Shown: piece by piece, positions 1 through 8,654 of the stretch
How positions within the stretch are numbered: the stretch's first letter is position 1
Layout of the letters: each line of letters begins with the position of its first letter
IMG/VR virus record: IMGVR_UViG_3300010372_000001
Span: 1-45,196 of that record
Length of the DNA: 45,196 bases
DNA from: a virus
Direction: 5' to 3' (one strand)
Program-made: the position numbers and the translations under genes
Notes under the pieces: model-generated
The model's database searches: none
Told to the model about the DNA's origin: nothing
Seen by the model: only the letters and a program-made list of their open reading frames with translations

Positions 1-123
1 ATCTTCAATCCACAAATGCACGTTACCATTTTGAAACGCTTTAAAGCGCACTGCACCGTTAAAATCAACGTGCTCACTAGATCTCTGTAGTATCTGCGTA
101 ATATTTGGCTTTTCGCAGCCAGA
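1..123. repeat. Terminal direct repeat, left copy
   Basis: Bases 1-123 are identical to 45074-45196. The repeat lies inside the DUF4942 gene and is in frame with it at both ends. The simplest reading is the overlap left when a circular or terminally redundant genome is assembled, not a biological duplication. Confidence 0.95.
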
Positions 124-693
124 TACCATTGCAATGGCTTTGCAGATATCTTCTAGGCGGTCACATGCTCTTGAGCCCCAAGAAGTGTACCCGTACTTGC
201 AAAAAACATTGTTGATAATCTGCTTTTTGCTGATACCCATACCGCCATTGGTTTTAAACTTCTTGTCACGCTCGACAAATGCGGTGCTAACCAAGTCTTG
301 CAGCATGTTCGGCCTGTTGGCTTTTAAAGTTGCAAAAGTAGCTTTGACGGTTTCAAGCGTAACAGGTGGGCATTTTTCTAACTGTTCAGCAATCTTCCTC
401 TGCTCGTTAACCGTCATCAATTCGCGGAACTTGCCAATTTCAACAATGCGATCCCAAATCTTTTTATCGGCTTGCTTGGTTAGTTGGCTAATTGAGTCAA
501 GGCGCTTACCTTCATCAGCCACACCATAAAACGAATATCTGTCAAAACTGAATCCATATTTTGACACGGTTTTTAACAGTGAATCAGCTTGGCCTAGCGC
601 GTCAACAGCCTTAGTTAATAACATGACAATTTCATCACGCTTAGCGCAATAATCTTCGGCAGTCATTACTTCTGCAACTTTTGTTTCTATCAT
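1..693 (-). CDS. DUF4942 family protein (5' part; gene crosses the window end)
   Basis: Starts with ATG at 693-691 behind a GGAGGTAAAG ribosome binding site and reads leftward off the window edge; it continues at 45073-45002, giving 254 residues on the closed circle. The N-terminal half is helical and charged. The C-terminal half (GGMGISKKQIINNV, then YTSWGSRACDRLEDICKAI, then a VRFKAFQNGNVHLW strand) matches what I know of the DUF4942 family, often linked to phage-borne methyltransferase-like proteins. No SAM-binding motif is visible here, so the catalytic part appears absent. It is the first full-size gene left of repeat element 768-1190 and precedes the terminase genes. Function unknown. 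Confidence 0.85.
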   Translation of the reverse strand, partial: MIETKVAEVMTAEDYCAKRDEIVMLLTKAVDALGQADSLLKTVSKYGFSFDRYSFYGVADEGKRLDSISQLTKQADKKIWDRIVEIGKFRELMTVNEQRKIAEQLEKCPPVTLETVKATFATLKANRPNMLQDLVSTAFVERDKKFKTNGGMGISKKQIINNVFCKYGYTSWGSRACDRLEDICKAIAMVSGCEKPNITQILQRSSEHVDFNGAVRFKAFQNGNVHLWIED

Positions 694-767
694 TTGCTTT
701 ACCTCCATTAATTACCTTGATTAATAATGCCTCCATAACAACCTTCTTGCAAGGCGTTTCTTGATGC

Positions 768-1190
768 CCTGTGTAAAACTTGTGTTTTTATTGCACATGC
801 GCAAGCTATTGATTTCATTTGGTTTAATGCAAAAACCTGTGTTTTTATGTGTAAGTTTGTGTATTCTTGTGTATTGAAAACACAGATGTAAGCTATTGAT
901 TTTAGGTAGAAAAGAGAAATATTTGTGTAAATATGTTTAATATATAAATAATAAGTAAGTAAGTAAGTAAAAGAAATATATAGTCGTGTGCGCACGCGTG
1001 TAGGGATACATATATACATAGGAAAACTACACAAAATACACAGGTTTTCGATATTCCTTATATATTTCAACGGCTTGCACGTGTGTATTAATACACAAAA
1101 TTTACACAGGTTTTTGATTTTATTTAATGGAATCAGAGTGTTGCAAAATACACAGGTTTACACAAAAATACACAGGTTTTGTGTTTTTTC
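768..1190. repeat. Symmetric CCTGTGT/ACACAGG repeat element A
   Basis: This is an AT-rich stretch without a credible gene. CCTGTGT and TGTGTTTT motifs fill the left arm (about 768-925), and the complementary ACACAGG and ACACAAAA motifs fill the right arm (about 1028-1187). AAGCTATTGA-type sub-repeats lie at 803 and 890, and inverted relatives at 1067 and 1133. Between the arms are a short AAGT tandem (953-970) and a GC-rich alternating core, GTGTGCGCACGCGTGT, near 986-1001. A second element of the same design is at 31279-31700. The right end borders the terminator of the DUF551 gene; the left end borders the leader of the DUF4942 and terminase genes. Candidate roles are late-gene control region or replication origin. 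Confidence 0.85.
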
Positions 1191-1295
1191 AGGGGTAATT
1201 GTTTTGTTTTGAGAAATGCTGTTCGCGTTTTGATGTTAATTGTGCGGTGATGTAGTACGAATTGCTTACGTGAGAATTGGCGGTTTCTGTGACGG

Positions 1296-1324
1296 AAAAG
1301 AAAAAGCCAGCGGTTAGGCTGGCT
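1296..1324 (-). terminator. Rho-independent terminator, leftward
   Basis: On the minus strand AGCCAGC pairs with GCTGGCT around a 6-base loop, followed by TTTTCTTTT. It lies 12 bases past the stop of the leftward DUF551 gene and closes the 3528-1336 operon just before repeat element A. Confidence 0.85.
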
Positions 1325-1335
1325 GATTTGAATAG

Positions 1336-1695
1336 TTATTTTGTGTCTGGCGGGTTTGGTAGCGGCATCCAGTGGGTAGGATTACCAATACAAGAAAAGT
1401 GATGGCCACTTACTTTGTTATCAAACCACATCATAAATCCAGCCAGCCAAACATCAACGCCGTCTGTTACAAGTACATCTTTCGTAAGATTTCCAATTAT
1501 GGGTTTGCTAAAACCGCTGAAATCTTCAATTGATAAAGGCAATTTGTCATCAACACTAATCCAACCGTCATCAATCTGTTTTTTTGGCCACTCTGACATT
1601 TCATAAAAGCATTCGGCAGCGGAGTCTGTCATTCCTGACGTTAGGCAGCCATCAATAAACGCCTCTTTTATCATTACCTTAATTTTTTCACTCAT
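1336..1695 (-). CDS. DUF551 domain protein
   Basis: A 119-residue protein. The start at 1695 is chosen because GAGGGGA lies at the right distance before ATG AGT GAA; an in-frame non-ATG start at 1710 is less likely. The C-terminal half has the DUF551 signature: DGWISVDDKLP near residue 49, then DVLVTDG, and the closing THWMPLPNPP. The family is common in enteric and related phages and has no established biochemical role. It ends the leftward operon that starts at 3528. A relative with the same C-terminal motif is at 35554-35926 and a weaker one at 32078-32305. Confidence 0.85.
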   Translation of the reverse strand: MSEKIKVMIKEAFIDGCLTSGMTDSAAECFYEMSEWPKKQIDDGWISVDDKLPLSIEDFSGFSKPIIGNLTKDVLVTDGVDVWLAGFMMWFDNKVSGHHFSCIGNPTHWMPLPNPPDTK

Positions 1696-1706
1696 AATAT
1701 TTCCCC

Positions 1707-3302
1707 TCAATCAATCAACTTATGCGACACATAAAAACGATTTCTAACTCGGATAACATACCCGTCCTGCTCCAGCTTTGGCATTATCAGCGTGCGCAAT
1801 ACTTCAGATGCCTGCGTATTTGCAAACTCTTTGCGGCTTCGCAGTGAGTTGGCCAGCACCTCGAATGTGATGCTAGGGTATGTCTTGGCAGCCTTCGCTT
1901 CCTTCAAATCATTTTGCAGTTTCTTTTTCAAGTATTCAACAGTGGCATTAATCTTCGGTGCATCGCCTGAATAGCCACGAGATTCTGTTTCTTGAAGATA
2001 GGTACGCGATAGCTCCTTGAATATCTCAATCGCTCTCTGCGTTGTTTTTAGGCCTATTTCCTTGCGCCTACGTCCAGTAGCTGACCATTCAGAGGCAATC
2101 CACAGAATCGAGGCTATTTTGCAGATGTGCTTATCGGCCTTGCCCATCGCGCCACGGGTCATGTTGTCACAGAATCGCCCTTGGTCTCCCATCTCCTTTT
2201 CGATTTCGTTGCGGAGTTTATCCAGCTCGCGCTTGGCTGAATCGTTAAACGTAAGCACGATTGGCGACTCATGCACAACACGATTTACCAGGTTGATATA
2301 GTCTGTTTTGGCCTCAGCATCCATGGGCGTGTAAGAAAGCATGTCACGCGAACCGAGCATGTGAGGCTCACGCATCAGCAGGATACGTTCAGAGATACCT
2401 CGGCCAGATTCGCCAGCCTTAAGTATTTGTTCCACTGCTTCGGCCTGAGCAAGTACAGCAAACGAGCCGCGAATATAACCCTCAAAGCCGTCACGGGTGA
2501 TACGTGATGATGAATGATATTCGCCAGCGTACATCTTCAAGAAAATACTGTGGTTAGTCTTTTTGGATGCAGTGTCGCCGTATGAGAAACCAAGCATCAC
2601 GTTTACCGCGTCCGACTCGTCAGAAACGATGTTAGCCCAGCCTTCTTGTGCGCTCATCTGTTTTTCAAGCGCTTCAGGCGTGGCATCATCCAGCGATAGC
2701 TTTAGCGGCCCCATTTCCTCCGACTTCTTAACAAGCTTGCCAATATCCTCGATAAGCTGCTCGTTGCCACCATTCTTTAGTTGGTCTTTAAGACCCTTAA
2801 TATCCATATCAATCTTGATTTTCTCGGATGCGCGTTTTTCGTTGAGCCCTTTAAACGCGATACGAATAGGATCCATCCAGTAAGCATTGACGCCTGATTT
2901 ACCCGTGGATGGAGGTTGCGCTGTCACAACGAATAGGTTGCAAGGCTCCTCTTTATCACCTTTGTACACAAACGAAAAATTGCGACAAATTGCAGCAGAT
3001 AGGCACCCCATTCCGTGAAGCATAACAGTGTTAACCGGGAATTTGACTGTAGCCGCAATCGCCCGGGAATACTGCTCGATGATGTTTGGCTTCCACCCGC
3101 TGATTACCGTATTGACAATATCAACCTCAATCGCGTTGTCCTCTGGGCGATAGTGGTTAATCGGCGGCCACATATCGCTATCAGTCAGCGCGCACAATTT
3201 GTCCTCGCGCTCATTGATAATCAGCCTAGCTAAACTGTCATACTCGCTGTTAGCCAGCGCTTCAAATAGTGATTCGTTATCATTCAGCATCGTTATCACC
3301 AT
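1707..3302 (-). CDS. DUF3987 family P-loop protein (YfjI-like)
   Basis: A 531-residue protein whose middle carries a Walker A motif, PPSTGKS, near residues 130-136, followed by a long charged helical stretch (about 155-195), SDESD (Walker B-like), then the GFEGYIRGSFAVLAQ and GESGRGISERILLMREP blocks typical of DUF3987. This family resembles replication-associated ATPases of phages and mobile elements; a replication role is inferred. The start may be 3302 or the ATG at 3290; both overlap the upstream gene by a few bases and neither has a strong ribosome binding site, which suggests translational coupling. It is transcribed divergently from the primase-helicase operon. Confidence 0.85.
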   Translation of the reverse strand: MVITMLNDNESLFEALANSEYDSLARLIINEREDKLCALTDSDMWPPINHYRPEDNAIEVDIVNTVISGWKPNIIEQYSRAIAATVKFPVNTVMLHGMGCLSAAICRNFSFVYKGDKEEPCNLFVVTAQPPSTGKSGVNAYWMDPIRIAFKGLNEKRASEKIKIDMDIKGLKDQLKNGGNEQLIEDIGKLVKKSEEMGPLKLSLDDATPEALEKQMSAQEGWANIVSDESDAVNVMLGFSYGDTASKKTNHSIFLKMYAGEYHSSSRITRDGFEGYIRGSFAVLAQAEAVEQILKAGESGRGISERILLMREPHMLGSRDMLSYTPMDAEAKTDYINLVNRVVHESPIVLTFNDSAKRELDKLRNEIEKEMGDQGRFCDNMTRGAMGKADKHICKIASILWIASEWSATGRRRKEIGLKTTQRAIEIFKELSRTYLQETESRGYSGDAPKINATVEYLKKKLQNDLKEAKAAKTYPSITFEVLANSLRSRKEFANTQASEVLRTLIMPKLEQDGYVIRVRNRFYVSHKLID

Positions 3303-3528
3303 TGAATACGATTTTAAAAGACTTGTCCGTCATACGCCCTAGATGATTAACCATGGCATCGTAAGACTTAAACAGTCTGATATGCCCGCGGCGACTAATC
3401 AGCGGATGCCAGTTTTTTCCGTTGGTGCAAGCCTGCAAGATAAAAGCCTCGCCAGTCGGAATGCACCGAATAGCTGCTAGTTTGTTATCCAGCAGGATTT
3501 TTAGTTGTTCGTTGGTTATTTTGCTCAT
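3280..3528 (-). CDS. Small conserved phage protein, function unknown
   Basis: An 82-residue protein starting with ATG behind GAGGCATAA. It has no motif I recognise with certainty; the part WHPLISRRGHIRLFKSYDAM looks like a small basic domain. It is the first gene of the leftward operon from the divergent promoter at 3554-3593, with its stop overlapping the start of the DUF3987 gene. Co-transcription with DUF3987 suggests a replication-associated partner, but that is inference. Confidence 0.75.
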   Translation of the reverse strand: MSKITNEQLKILLDNKLAAIRCIPTGEAFILQACTNGKNWHPLISRRGHIRLFKSYDAMVNHLGRMTDKSFKIVFNGDNDAE

Positions 3529-3553
3529 TTATGCCTCATTTCCATAAAATCGG

Positions 3554-3593
3554 TTGACCAAAACATATTAAACGGTATTATAAGGCCATGCAA
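3554..3593. promoter_or_regulatory. Overlapping face-to-face divergent promoters
   Basis: Rightward: TTGACC (3554-3559), 16-base spacer, TATTAT (3576-3581), driving the primase operon at 3612. Leftward: TTGCAT (3593-3588), 17-base spacer, TAATAT (3570-3565), driving the gene at 3528. Each start point falls near the other promoter's -35 box, so both cannot be occupied by polymerase at once. The two -35 outer edges are 40 bases apart, as in the pair at 36737-36776. Confidence 0.7.
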
Positions 3594-3611
3594 CACAATT
3601 CTGAGGTTTAG

Positions 3612-4649
3612 ATGATTAGCGTTGAGTCAGTGAAGGCGATTGCAAATGGTAGGTGGCAAGATGTGTTTTCTTGGTGCGGCATCACTGTTCCAGCAAATAA
3701 GAGACACGGGCCATGCCCAATGTGCAGAGGCAAAGACCGCTTTCGCATGGATGATAAGGGCGGTGAGGGCACTTGGATTTGCAACAGTTGCGGCGCTGGT
3801 GACGGTATCGCTCTGGTGCAAGAGTTTAAAGAATGCGACTTTATCACCGCAATGAACCTGTGCGCCGATGCCCTCGGCATTCAGGATTACGACCAGATAA
3901 AGCGCGATGACACCACCAAGCGCAACGAGGCTAGGCAGCTTGAGCAGTCGGCAAGGCTGGCACAGGAAAAGCGCGAGAATAACGCAATCGCGGCAAGTCG
4001 TGCTGCTGATGTAGTGAGTCATTGCGCGGCGGCAGACCCAATGCATCCTTACCTAATCGAGAAGCAAATCAGAGTGCATAGCGCATTGCAGTGCTTCGAA
4101 AATGTGCTGGTCGAAACACGCTCGGGCAGGATGATGAGCATTAAGAATTTTTTGGTGATACCCATGTATAACGATCGAGGCAAGCTAGTTAACTGCCAAT
4201 TGATTTCGCCATGTCTGAAATACAAGTTGTTTATGCTGAACGGTCAAACCAAAGGCGCGCTTCATGTCATCGGTGATTTAGTGAATGGCGAGCCGATTCT
4301 CGTTGTAGAGGGTTATGCCACTGGCGCAACGGTGCGCGAGTTAACATCTATGACGGTTGTCGTGGCGTTCACGGCGGATAACTTGCTGGCCGTGTGCGAG
4401 TCGCTGGTATACGACTACCCAAAGTCGAAGATAGTCATCATGGGCGATAACGATTGGCACTTGGAGGATCCAATTAAGTACAAAAAACCGCAAAACAAGG
4501 GCAAGCACAAAGCGGCCGAGGCTGCGGCAAAGACTGGCGCAAGACTGATGTTTCCTGACTGGGCGCGTGGAGTGACCGATTTCAACGACCAGTATGTGAT
4601 TTACGGCAAGAGAATTGATTTAATTAAACTGATGGAGATTGTGAGATGA
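3612..4649 (+). CDS. DNA primase, zinc ribbon plus TOPRIM
   Basis: A 345-residue primase that would make RNA primers for phage replication. The N-terminal zinc ribbon has C35-P-M-C38 with GKDRFRMDD and C57-N-S-C60-GAGDG, the arrangement seen in P4 alpha-type phage primases. The second half carries TOPRIM-like blocks: ILVVEGYATGATV (acidic catalytic Glu) and IVIMGDND (Asp pair). A P4-type helicase domain is missing; the separate helicase at 5110 and the DUF3987 protein may supply that role. The start follows GAGG at 3602-3605 in the leader. First gene of the rightward replication-recombination operon; its stop overlaps the next start (ATGA). Confidence 0.92.
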   Translation: MISVESVKAIANGRWQDVFSWCGITVPANKRHGPCPMCRGKDRFRMDDKGGEGTWICNSCGAGDGIALVQEFKECDFITAMNLCADALGIQDYDQIKRDDTTKRNEARQLEQSARLAQEKRENNAIAASRAADVVSHCAAADPMHPYLIEKQIRVHSALQCFENVLVETRSGRMMSIKNFLVIPMYNDRGKLVNCQLISPCLKYKLFMLNGQTKGALHVIGDLVNGEPILVVEGYATGATVRELTSMTVVVAFTADNLLAVCESLVYDYPKSKIVIMGDNDWHLEDPIKYKKPQNKGKHKAAEAAAKTGARLMFPDWARGVTDFNDQYVIYGKRIDLIKLMEIVR

Positions 4650-5113
4650 GTAGAGAAATTGAGTTTAGAGGTTTAGCTACAAATGGTGAATATGTTTATG
4701 GTTCACTTGTTAACAATTGCGTTGGATTGCCTGGTGGGATTGGTCAAAACACTAAAACTTGGATTGTTACAAGCGCATTTGGAAACGGCGGCTGGTTTAA
4801 CGTTAGAGGTAGACAATACGTAAAGCCTGAAACAGTTGGGCAATACACTGGCTTGCTAGATTGCAATGGCACAAAGATTTTTGAGGGAGATATTGTGCGC
4901 CATTATCATTTTACCGACTCACGCGGAAAGGTGAATTACTTGAATCATATTGTTAAATGGTCTGATAAATTTAGCTCATGGTTCCTGATGAACTCCAAAT
5001 CAATGAGTGATACTGATGGTAGCGTCATGCTTTACCAGAAATTTAAAGAGCGTAACTACGAAGTCATCGGCAACATCCATCAAAACCCAGAATTATTGGA
5101 GATCTTAAAGTGA
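4646..5113 (+). CDS. YopX family protein
   Basis: A 155-residue protein with the YopX layout: REIEFRG at the start, VGQYTGLLDCNGTKIFEGDIV in the middle and YEVIGNIHQNPELL at the end. YopX proteins are small oligomeric proteins found in many phages, with no firm function. It starts within the primase stop (ATGA overlap) and its own stop overlaps the GTG start of the helicase gene. It is more AT-rich than its neighbours, consistent with a swapped-in cassette. Confidence 0.92.
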   Translation: MSREIEFRGLATNGEYVYGSLVNNCVGLPGGIGQNTKTWIVTSAFGNGGWFNVRGRQYVKPETVGQYTGLLDCNGTKIFEGDIVRHYHFTDSRGKVNYLNHIVKWSDKFSSWFLMNSKSMSDTDGSVMLYQKFKERNYEVIGNIHQNPELLEILK

Positions 5114-6984
5114 CAGAACAAATACCAAAACTAGGCAATGTAACCCCGTACCCATTCCAATGGGAGGTTGCGCAAAATCTAATATCCCACATAAGAAAGG
5201 CCATAAAGAAGGAGATAGAGCCAGAAGCAGCATATATTAACTGTTATGTCAGTTCTGGCAAAACAATCATCTCCGGAATAGTCGCTAGGCATTGTGAAAA
5301 TGTTGGCGCTAGACTGCTAATTCTAGCCAGAACAGGCGAGCTAGTAGAGCAGGATAGTGACGAGGTTTGGAATATGGGAGGCAAGGCAAGCGTATATAGC
5401 GCAAGTCTTGGCACCAAAAGCACTCACTACAATGTTGTAGTTGGTAGCGAGGGTACTGTATCAAATGCTCTGGATACTGATTTTTCGAAATGGATTCCGC
5501 ACGTTATATTGATTGACGAGTGTCATACCGTTGGCTGGGATGACGTTTTGAATGGAGGGGATTCGCAATACTCAAAAATACTAAATCACTTTAAGGCATT
5601 AAACCCAAGGCTGGCGATTGTTGGTATGACAGGCTCGCCATACAGGGGTGTCGAATCAATAAAAGGGCCGTTCTGGAAGCATGAAATACCGCCAGCAATT
5701 GACAGAGAGTTTTTAGTTGGTAAAGGCTATATAGTTCCAACAATATTTGGTTTCGGCCATGATGATGCACAGTATGAGTTAAATGGTTTTGAGCCAGAGA
5801 ACGAGTTCGGCACAAAAGAGTTTAGCGACAGCCAGCTTGAAGAAATGCACAGTCAAATGAAACTCAGCAACACTCAGGCAATTATGCGCGAGGTTGTAGA
5901 GGTGATGAAGTCAAGGCTTTGCGCGATAGTAACATGCGCGGGCCGCAAGCACTGCGAAGAAGTTGCCTCATGCCTTCCAAGTGATGAGTACGCAATTATA
6001 ACTGACAGCACTTTGTCGAGCGAGCGCAGAGAAATACTAAGAGCAGCAAAGCGCGGACAACTAAACGAAAGGGGCACGTTTAGATATAGGTATCTTGTGC
6101 AAGTAGGCGTGCTGACGACAGGCGTAAATTTGCCGCTAGTGGACACCAGCGTCATCCTACGCCGCATTGGATCGCTTACCCTGCTAACCCAGTTGCTCGG
6201 GCGTGGAATGCGCCTGCTCAAGCCTGAGCACATTGCAGCAGGATTAACAAAGACTGACCACTTAGTGTTGGACTATACAAGCACCATGTCAGCTATGGCA
6301 GAGCTGTTCAATGATCCAATTCTGGAAGAGGCGCAACTCAGTCAAGCTAAGCAATCTGGCGAGTACATTACCTGCCCGATTTGCGAAACCAAGAACAGCA
6401 CTCACGCTCGCCGCTGTATCGGACACGACACTATCGGCGACCAGCCGGACAACCGTTGCGGACACTGGTGGAAATTTCGCACGTGTGATGATGAAGTGGT
6501 TAATGGCATCACCATCGGCAAAGGGTGCGGCCATCGAAATGACATTGCAGCGCGTGAGTGTCGCAACTGTGGTAAGTATCTAATCGACCCTAACGCCAAC
6601 CTGACGCGCAAGCACTACAGCGATGAAGATTGGAAGCCCGTTCTGGATTGGAGGCTTGATATTATCGGCAAGAATAACGATGCGATCAAAGTTACCTACA
6701 TGCTCGACAGTTACGGCATTGACGGCAAGCAGGAGATTGCTGAGGTGTATTACTGGGCGATATTCTCAGGCGGTGCGCACATCTGGAAAAGCAAGTTTGT
6801 CGGCAAGCATGTCATTAAAGGTCTGTGGCAAAAAGCGGTTAACTGCAAAAACATTGGCGAGCTTGCCAGTAACAAATTCTGGAAAACGCCGGGTTTCATC
6901 ACTCACCGCAAAAACGCCAAAGGTGAAAGCATTGTCCATGGCGTGACATTTAAAGGCGAAACACTCTACAAGGCAGCAAGCTAA
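5110..6984 (+). CDS. Superfamily 2 DEAD/DEAH-type helicase with zinc motifs
   Basis: A 624-residue helicase. The start is GTG at 5110, overlapping the YopX stop (GTGA) behind GGAGAT. Motif I is SSGKT (G50-K51-T52), motif II is LIDECH near 135-140, motif III is MTGSPYRG near 175, and motif VI is QLLGRGMR near 365. The C-terminal third adds paired cysteine clusters (CPIC...RRCIG...RCGHWW, KGCGH and CRNCGKYL), probably two zinc ribbons for DNA binding. It is the likely replicative or recombination helicase, since no DnaB-type helicase is visible. Confidence 0.92.
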   Translation: MTEQIPKLGNVTPYPFQWEVAQNLISHIRKAIKKEIEPEAAYINCYVSSGKTIISGIVARHCENVGARLLILARTGELVEQDSDEVWNMGGKASVYSASLGTKSTHYNVVVGSEGTVSNALDTDFSKWIPHVILIDECHTVGWDDVLNGGDSQYSKILNHFKALNPRLAIVGMTGSPYRGVESIKGPFWKHEIPPAIDREFLVGKGYIVPTIFGFGHDDAQYELNGFEPENEFGTKEFSDSQLEEMHSQMKLSNTQAIMREVVEVMKSRLCAIVTCAGRKHCEEVASCLPSDEYAIITDSTLSSERREILRAAKRGQLNERGTFRYRYLVQVGVLTTGVNLPLVDTSVILRRIGSLTLLTQLLGRGMRLLKPEHIAAGLTKTDHLVLDYTSTMSAMAELFNDPILEEAQLSQAKQSGEYITCPICETKNSTHARRCIGHDTIGDQPDNRCGHWWKFRTCDDEVVNGITIGKGCGHRNDIAARECRNCGKYLIDPNANLTRKHYSDEDWKPVLDWRLDIIGKNNDAIKVTYMLDSYGIDGKQEIAEVYYWAIFSGGAHIWKSKFVGKHVIKGLWQKAVNCKNIGELASNKFWKTPGFITHRKNAKGESIVHGVTFKGETLYKAAS

Positions 6985-7421
6985 TGATTGAAGTAATACA
7001 AAACAAAGACGGCATTACCATTTACCGCAGCGTTGAGCGCGAAAAGAAAAGCCGCAGCGAGAACTGCGAGCAGATTGATTTGAATTTCCACTGTGCGCGG
7101 CTTTGGCCTGCTGAATATAAATCAATGTGGCACACGGTTAACGAGTCAGGTGCAAGCGGCTCTGTGCGATACGGTGCAGAGTTAAACAAGAGAGGTCGGA
7201 AAAAGGGCGTTTCAGACTGGATAGTAGCCGTCCCTAAAAACGGCTTTCATGGTTTGTTTGTGGAGCTAAAGAAAGAAGGTAAAGACGCATCACCCATCAG
7301 TAAAGAGCAGCGCGACTTTTTACTCTGCCAGCAGCAATTAGATTACAAATGCGCCGTTGCATATGGCTACAAAGCGGCATTAAAGGCAATTGACGATTAT
7401 CTATTGACTGGCAGAATTTAG
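6984..7421 (+). CDS. VRR-NUC domain nuclease
   Basis: A 145-residue protein with the compact PDDEXK fold of VRR-NUC proteins: KGVSDWIVAVPKNGFHGLFVELKKE gives the Asp and the E-x-K catalytic residues, and SKEQRDFLLCQQQLDYKCAVAYGY is the usual C-terminal helix-strand part. Such nucleases process branched or flap DNA and are often next to phage helicases. It starts at the helicase stop (TAATG). A promoter for the next gene is embedded in its last codons (7404). Confidence 0.9.
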   Translation: MIEVIQNKDGITIYRSVEREKKSRSENCEQIDLNFHCARLWPAEYKSMWHTVNESGASGSVRYGAELNKRGRKKGVSDWIVAVPKNGFHGLFVELKKEGKDASPISKEQRDFLLCQQQLDYKCAVAYGYKAALKAIDDYLLTGRI

Positions 7422-7464
7422 TAGCGCATAATGCGATTACTGTTTAATTGTGGAGATAAAAAGA
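7404..7464 (+). promoter_or_regulatory. Internal promoter with conserved leader
   Basis: TTGACT (7404-7409) lies in the last codons of the nuclease gene, with a 17-base spacer and CATAAT (7427-7432), followed by the leader TTTAATTGTGGAGATAAA before ATG at 7465. This is a member of the promoter-leader family also seen near 25621, 33511, 36719, 39326 and 42331. It lets the small gene at 7465 be transcribed apart from the main operon. Confidence 0.65.
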
Positions 7465-7734
7465 ATGAGTGAAGCAAAGTTTACTAAGGGGCCATGGATT
7501 GCCAAGGGGGATATACCAAGCAGAGTTTATGGGATGATGCGCGATGATGAGGAGATTTTAATTGCGGCAACTGGAAGCGTAAATCCGCATTCAGGAGCCA
7601 ACGCCAACCTAATCGCAGCAGCGCCTGAGATGTACGCGTTTCTTGAGCGGCTAATAGAGCCTTTTAATAATGTAGAATCAGTGATTTGTGAAGTTGAAAC
7701 TTTACTAGCCAAAGCGCGAGGTGAAACCGTATGA
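7465..7734 (+). CDS. Small phage protein, NLIAAAPEMY family
   Basis: An 89-residue protein; start at 7465 because GGAG lies 9 bases upstream. The N-terminus MSEAKFTKGPW is shared with the protein at 35923-36309. The middle has ANANLIAAAPEMYAFLERL and the end has ETLLAKARGE, motifs repeated in many small phage proteins of unknown role. It sits between the nuclease and recT behind its own promoter, so it looks like an inserted cassette. Its stop overlaps the recT start (ATGA). Confidence 0.8.
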   Translation: MSEAKFTKGPWIAKGDIPSRVYGMMRDDEEILIAATGSVNPHSGANANLIAAAPEMYAFLERLIEPFNNVESVICEVETLLAKARGETV

Positions 7735-8654
7735 AAACAGAAATCCAAGTAATCCAACAAATAGAATCAATGCTACCAGTAAAAATGTCAGAGTTCGATG
7801 CCGTATGCGTTGACGATAAAATCAACTTTGCCAAAGAAGCTGGCTTCGCACTGCAACTGCTAGGCGCTAACAAATTCCTAGGCGATACCGCTCGCAACAA
7901 TGCTCAGTCATTGCGTGATGCGATCTTGAACGTGGCAGCCATTGGCACCACGCTGAATCCAGCAGAAAAGAAGGCTTATCTAGTACCTAGAAAGGGAGTT
8001 GTATGCCTTGACCTGTCCTATCGCGGCCTTGCGGATTTGGCTGTTGAGTCTGGCGCTTGCGAATGGATTGATGCCAAGCTCGTCTATGCGAATGACGAAT
8101 ATCAGTCTGGCGGCATCGGTGAAAAACCTTACCACAAACCAGCCAATCCATACACAGGACAGCGCGGCACTATGGTAGGCGTTTATGCAGTCGCCAAGCG
8201 CAAGGATGGAAGCTATGCAGTGCGTGAAATGGACATGCAGCAAATCAACGCTATCAAAGCTCGCAGCGAATCAGGTAAGAAAGGCATGGGCCCATGGTCT
8301 ACTGATTTCAACGAGATGGTGCTAAAGACACCTGTTAAAGCCGTTGTTAAGATGCTGCAAGGCACAAGCAAGCGCATTGACAACGCCATTAACATGCTAA
8401 ACCAGCAAGGTGAAGGCATTGATTTTTCCAGCGAGCAGCGCTCGAATCCGCGAGATGTAAATTGCTCACAAAAAGCTCAAGCGCAGATTACAGAATTGCT
8501 AAACTCTTGCGGAATGGAAATTCAAGATGTTCCAGCATCAGCCATGGGCAGAAGCTCGCCAGTGTATACCTCAGAGGAATTGTCAGAGCTTGAAGCTGGC
8601 CAGTTAATAGCAATGCTGCGCATTCGCGTCAACAAAATGGGAGTACAAAAATGA
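7731..8654 (+). CDS. recT: RecT family single-strand annealing recombinase
   Basis: A 307-residue RecT-type protein that pairs complementary single strands made by the partner exonuclease. The conserved core is visible: LRDAILNVAAIGTTLNPAEKKAYLVPRKGVVCLDLSYRGL (about residues 60-102), GTMVGVYAVAKRKDGS (about 144-159) and the PVKAVVKM helix. The C-terminal 70 residues are polar and variable. It overlaps the exonuclease gene by ATGA and is followed by an SSB-like gene, the standard three-part phage recombination module. Confidence 0.95.
   Translation: MKTEIQVIQQIESMLPVKMSEFDAVCVDDKINFAKEAGFALQLLGANKFLGDTARNNAQSLRDAILNVAAIGTTLNPAEKKAYLVPRKGVVCLDLSYRGLADLAVESGACEWIDAKLVYANDEYQSGGIGEKPYHKPANPYTGQRGTMVGVYAVAKRKDGSYAVREMDMQQINAIKARSESGKKGMGPWSTDFNEMVLKTPVKAVVKMLQGTSKRIDNAINMLNQQGEGIDFSSEQRSNPRDVNCSQKAQAQITELLNSCGMEIQDVPASAMGRSSPVYTSEELSELEAGQLIAMLRIRVNKMGVQK

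Noticed and set aside
708-1212. Reading frames of 74-120 codons on both strands within element A, and similar ones at 31394-31650 in element B
   Set aside because: They are low-complexity Tyr/Thr/His/Ile translations of the TGTGT/ACACA repeats, lack ribosome binding sites and exist only because the repeats avoid stops.
3608-4046. Minus-strand frames of 90 and 139 codons opposite the primase
   Set aside because: Shadow frames of a clearly coding primase, without ribosome binding sites or sensible domains.
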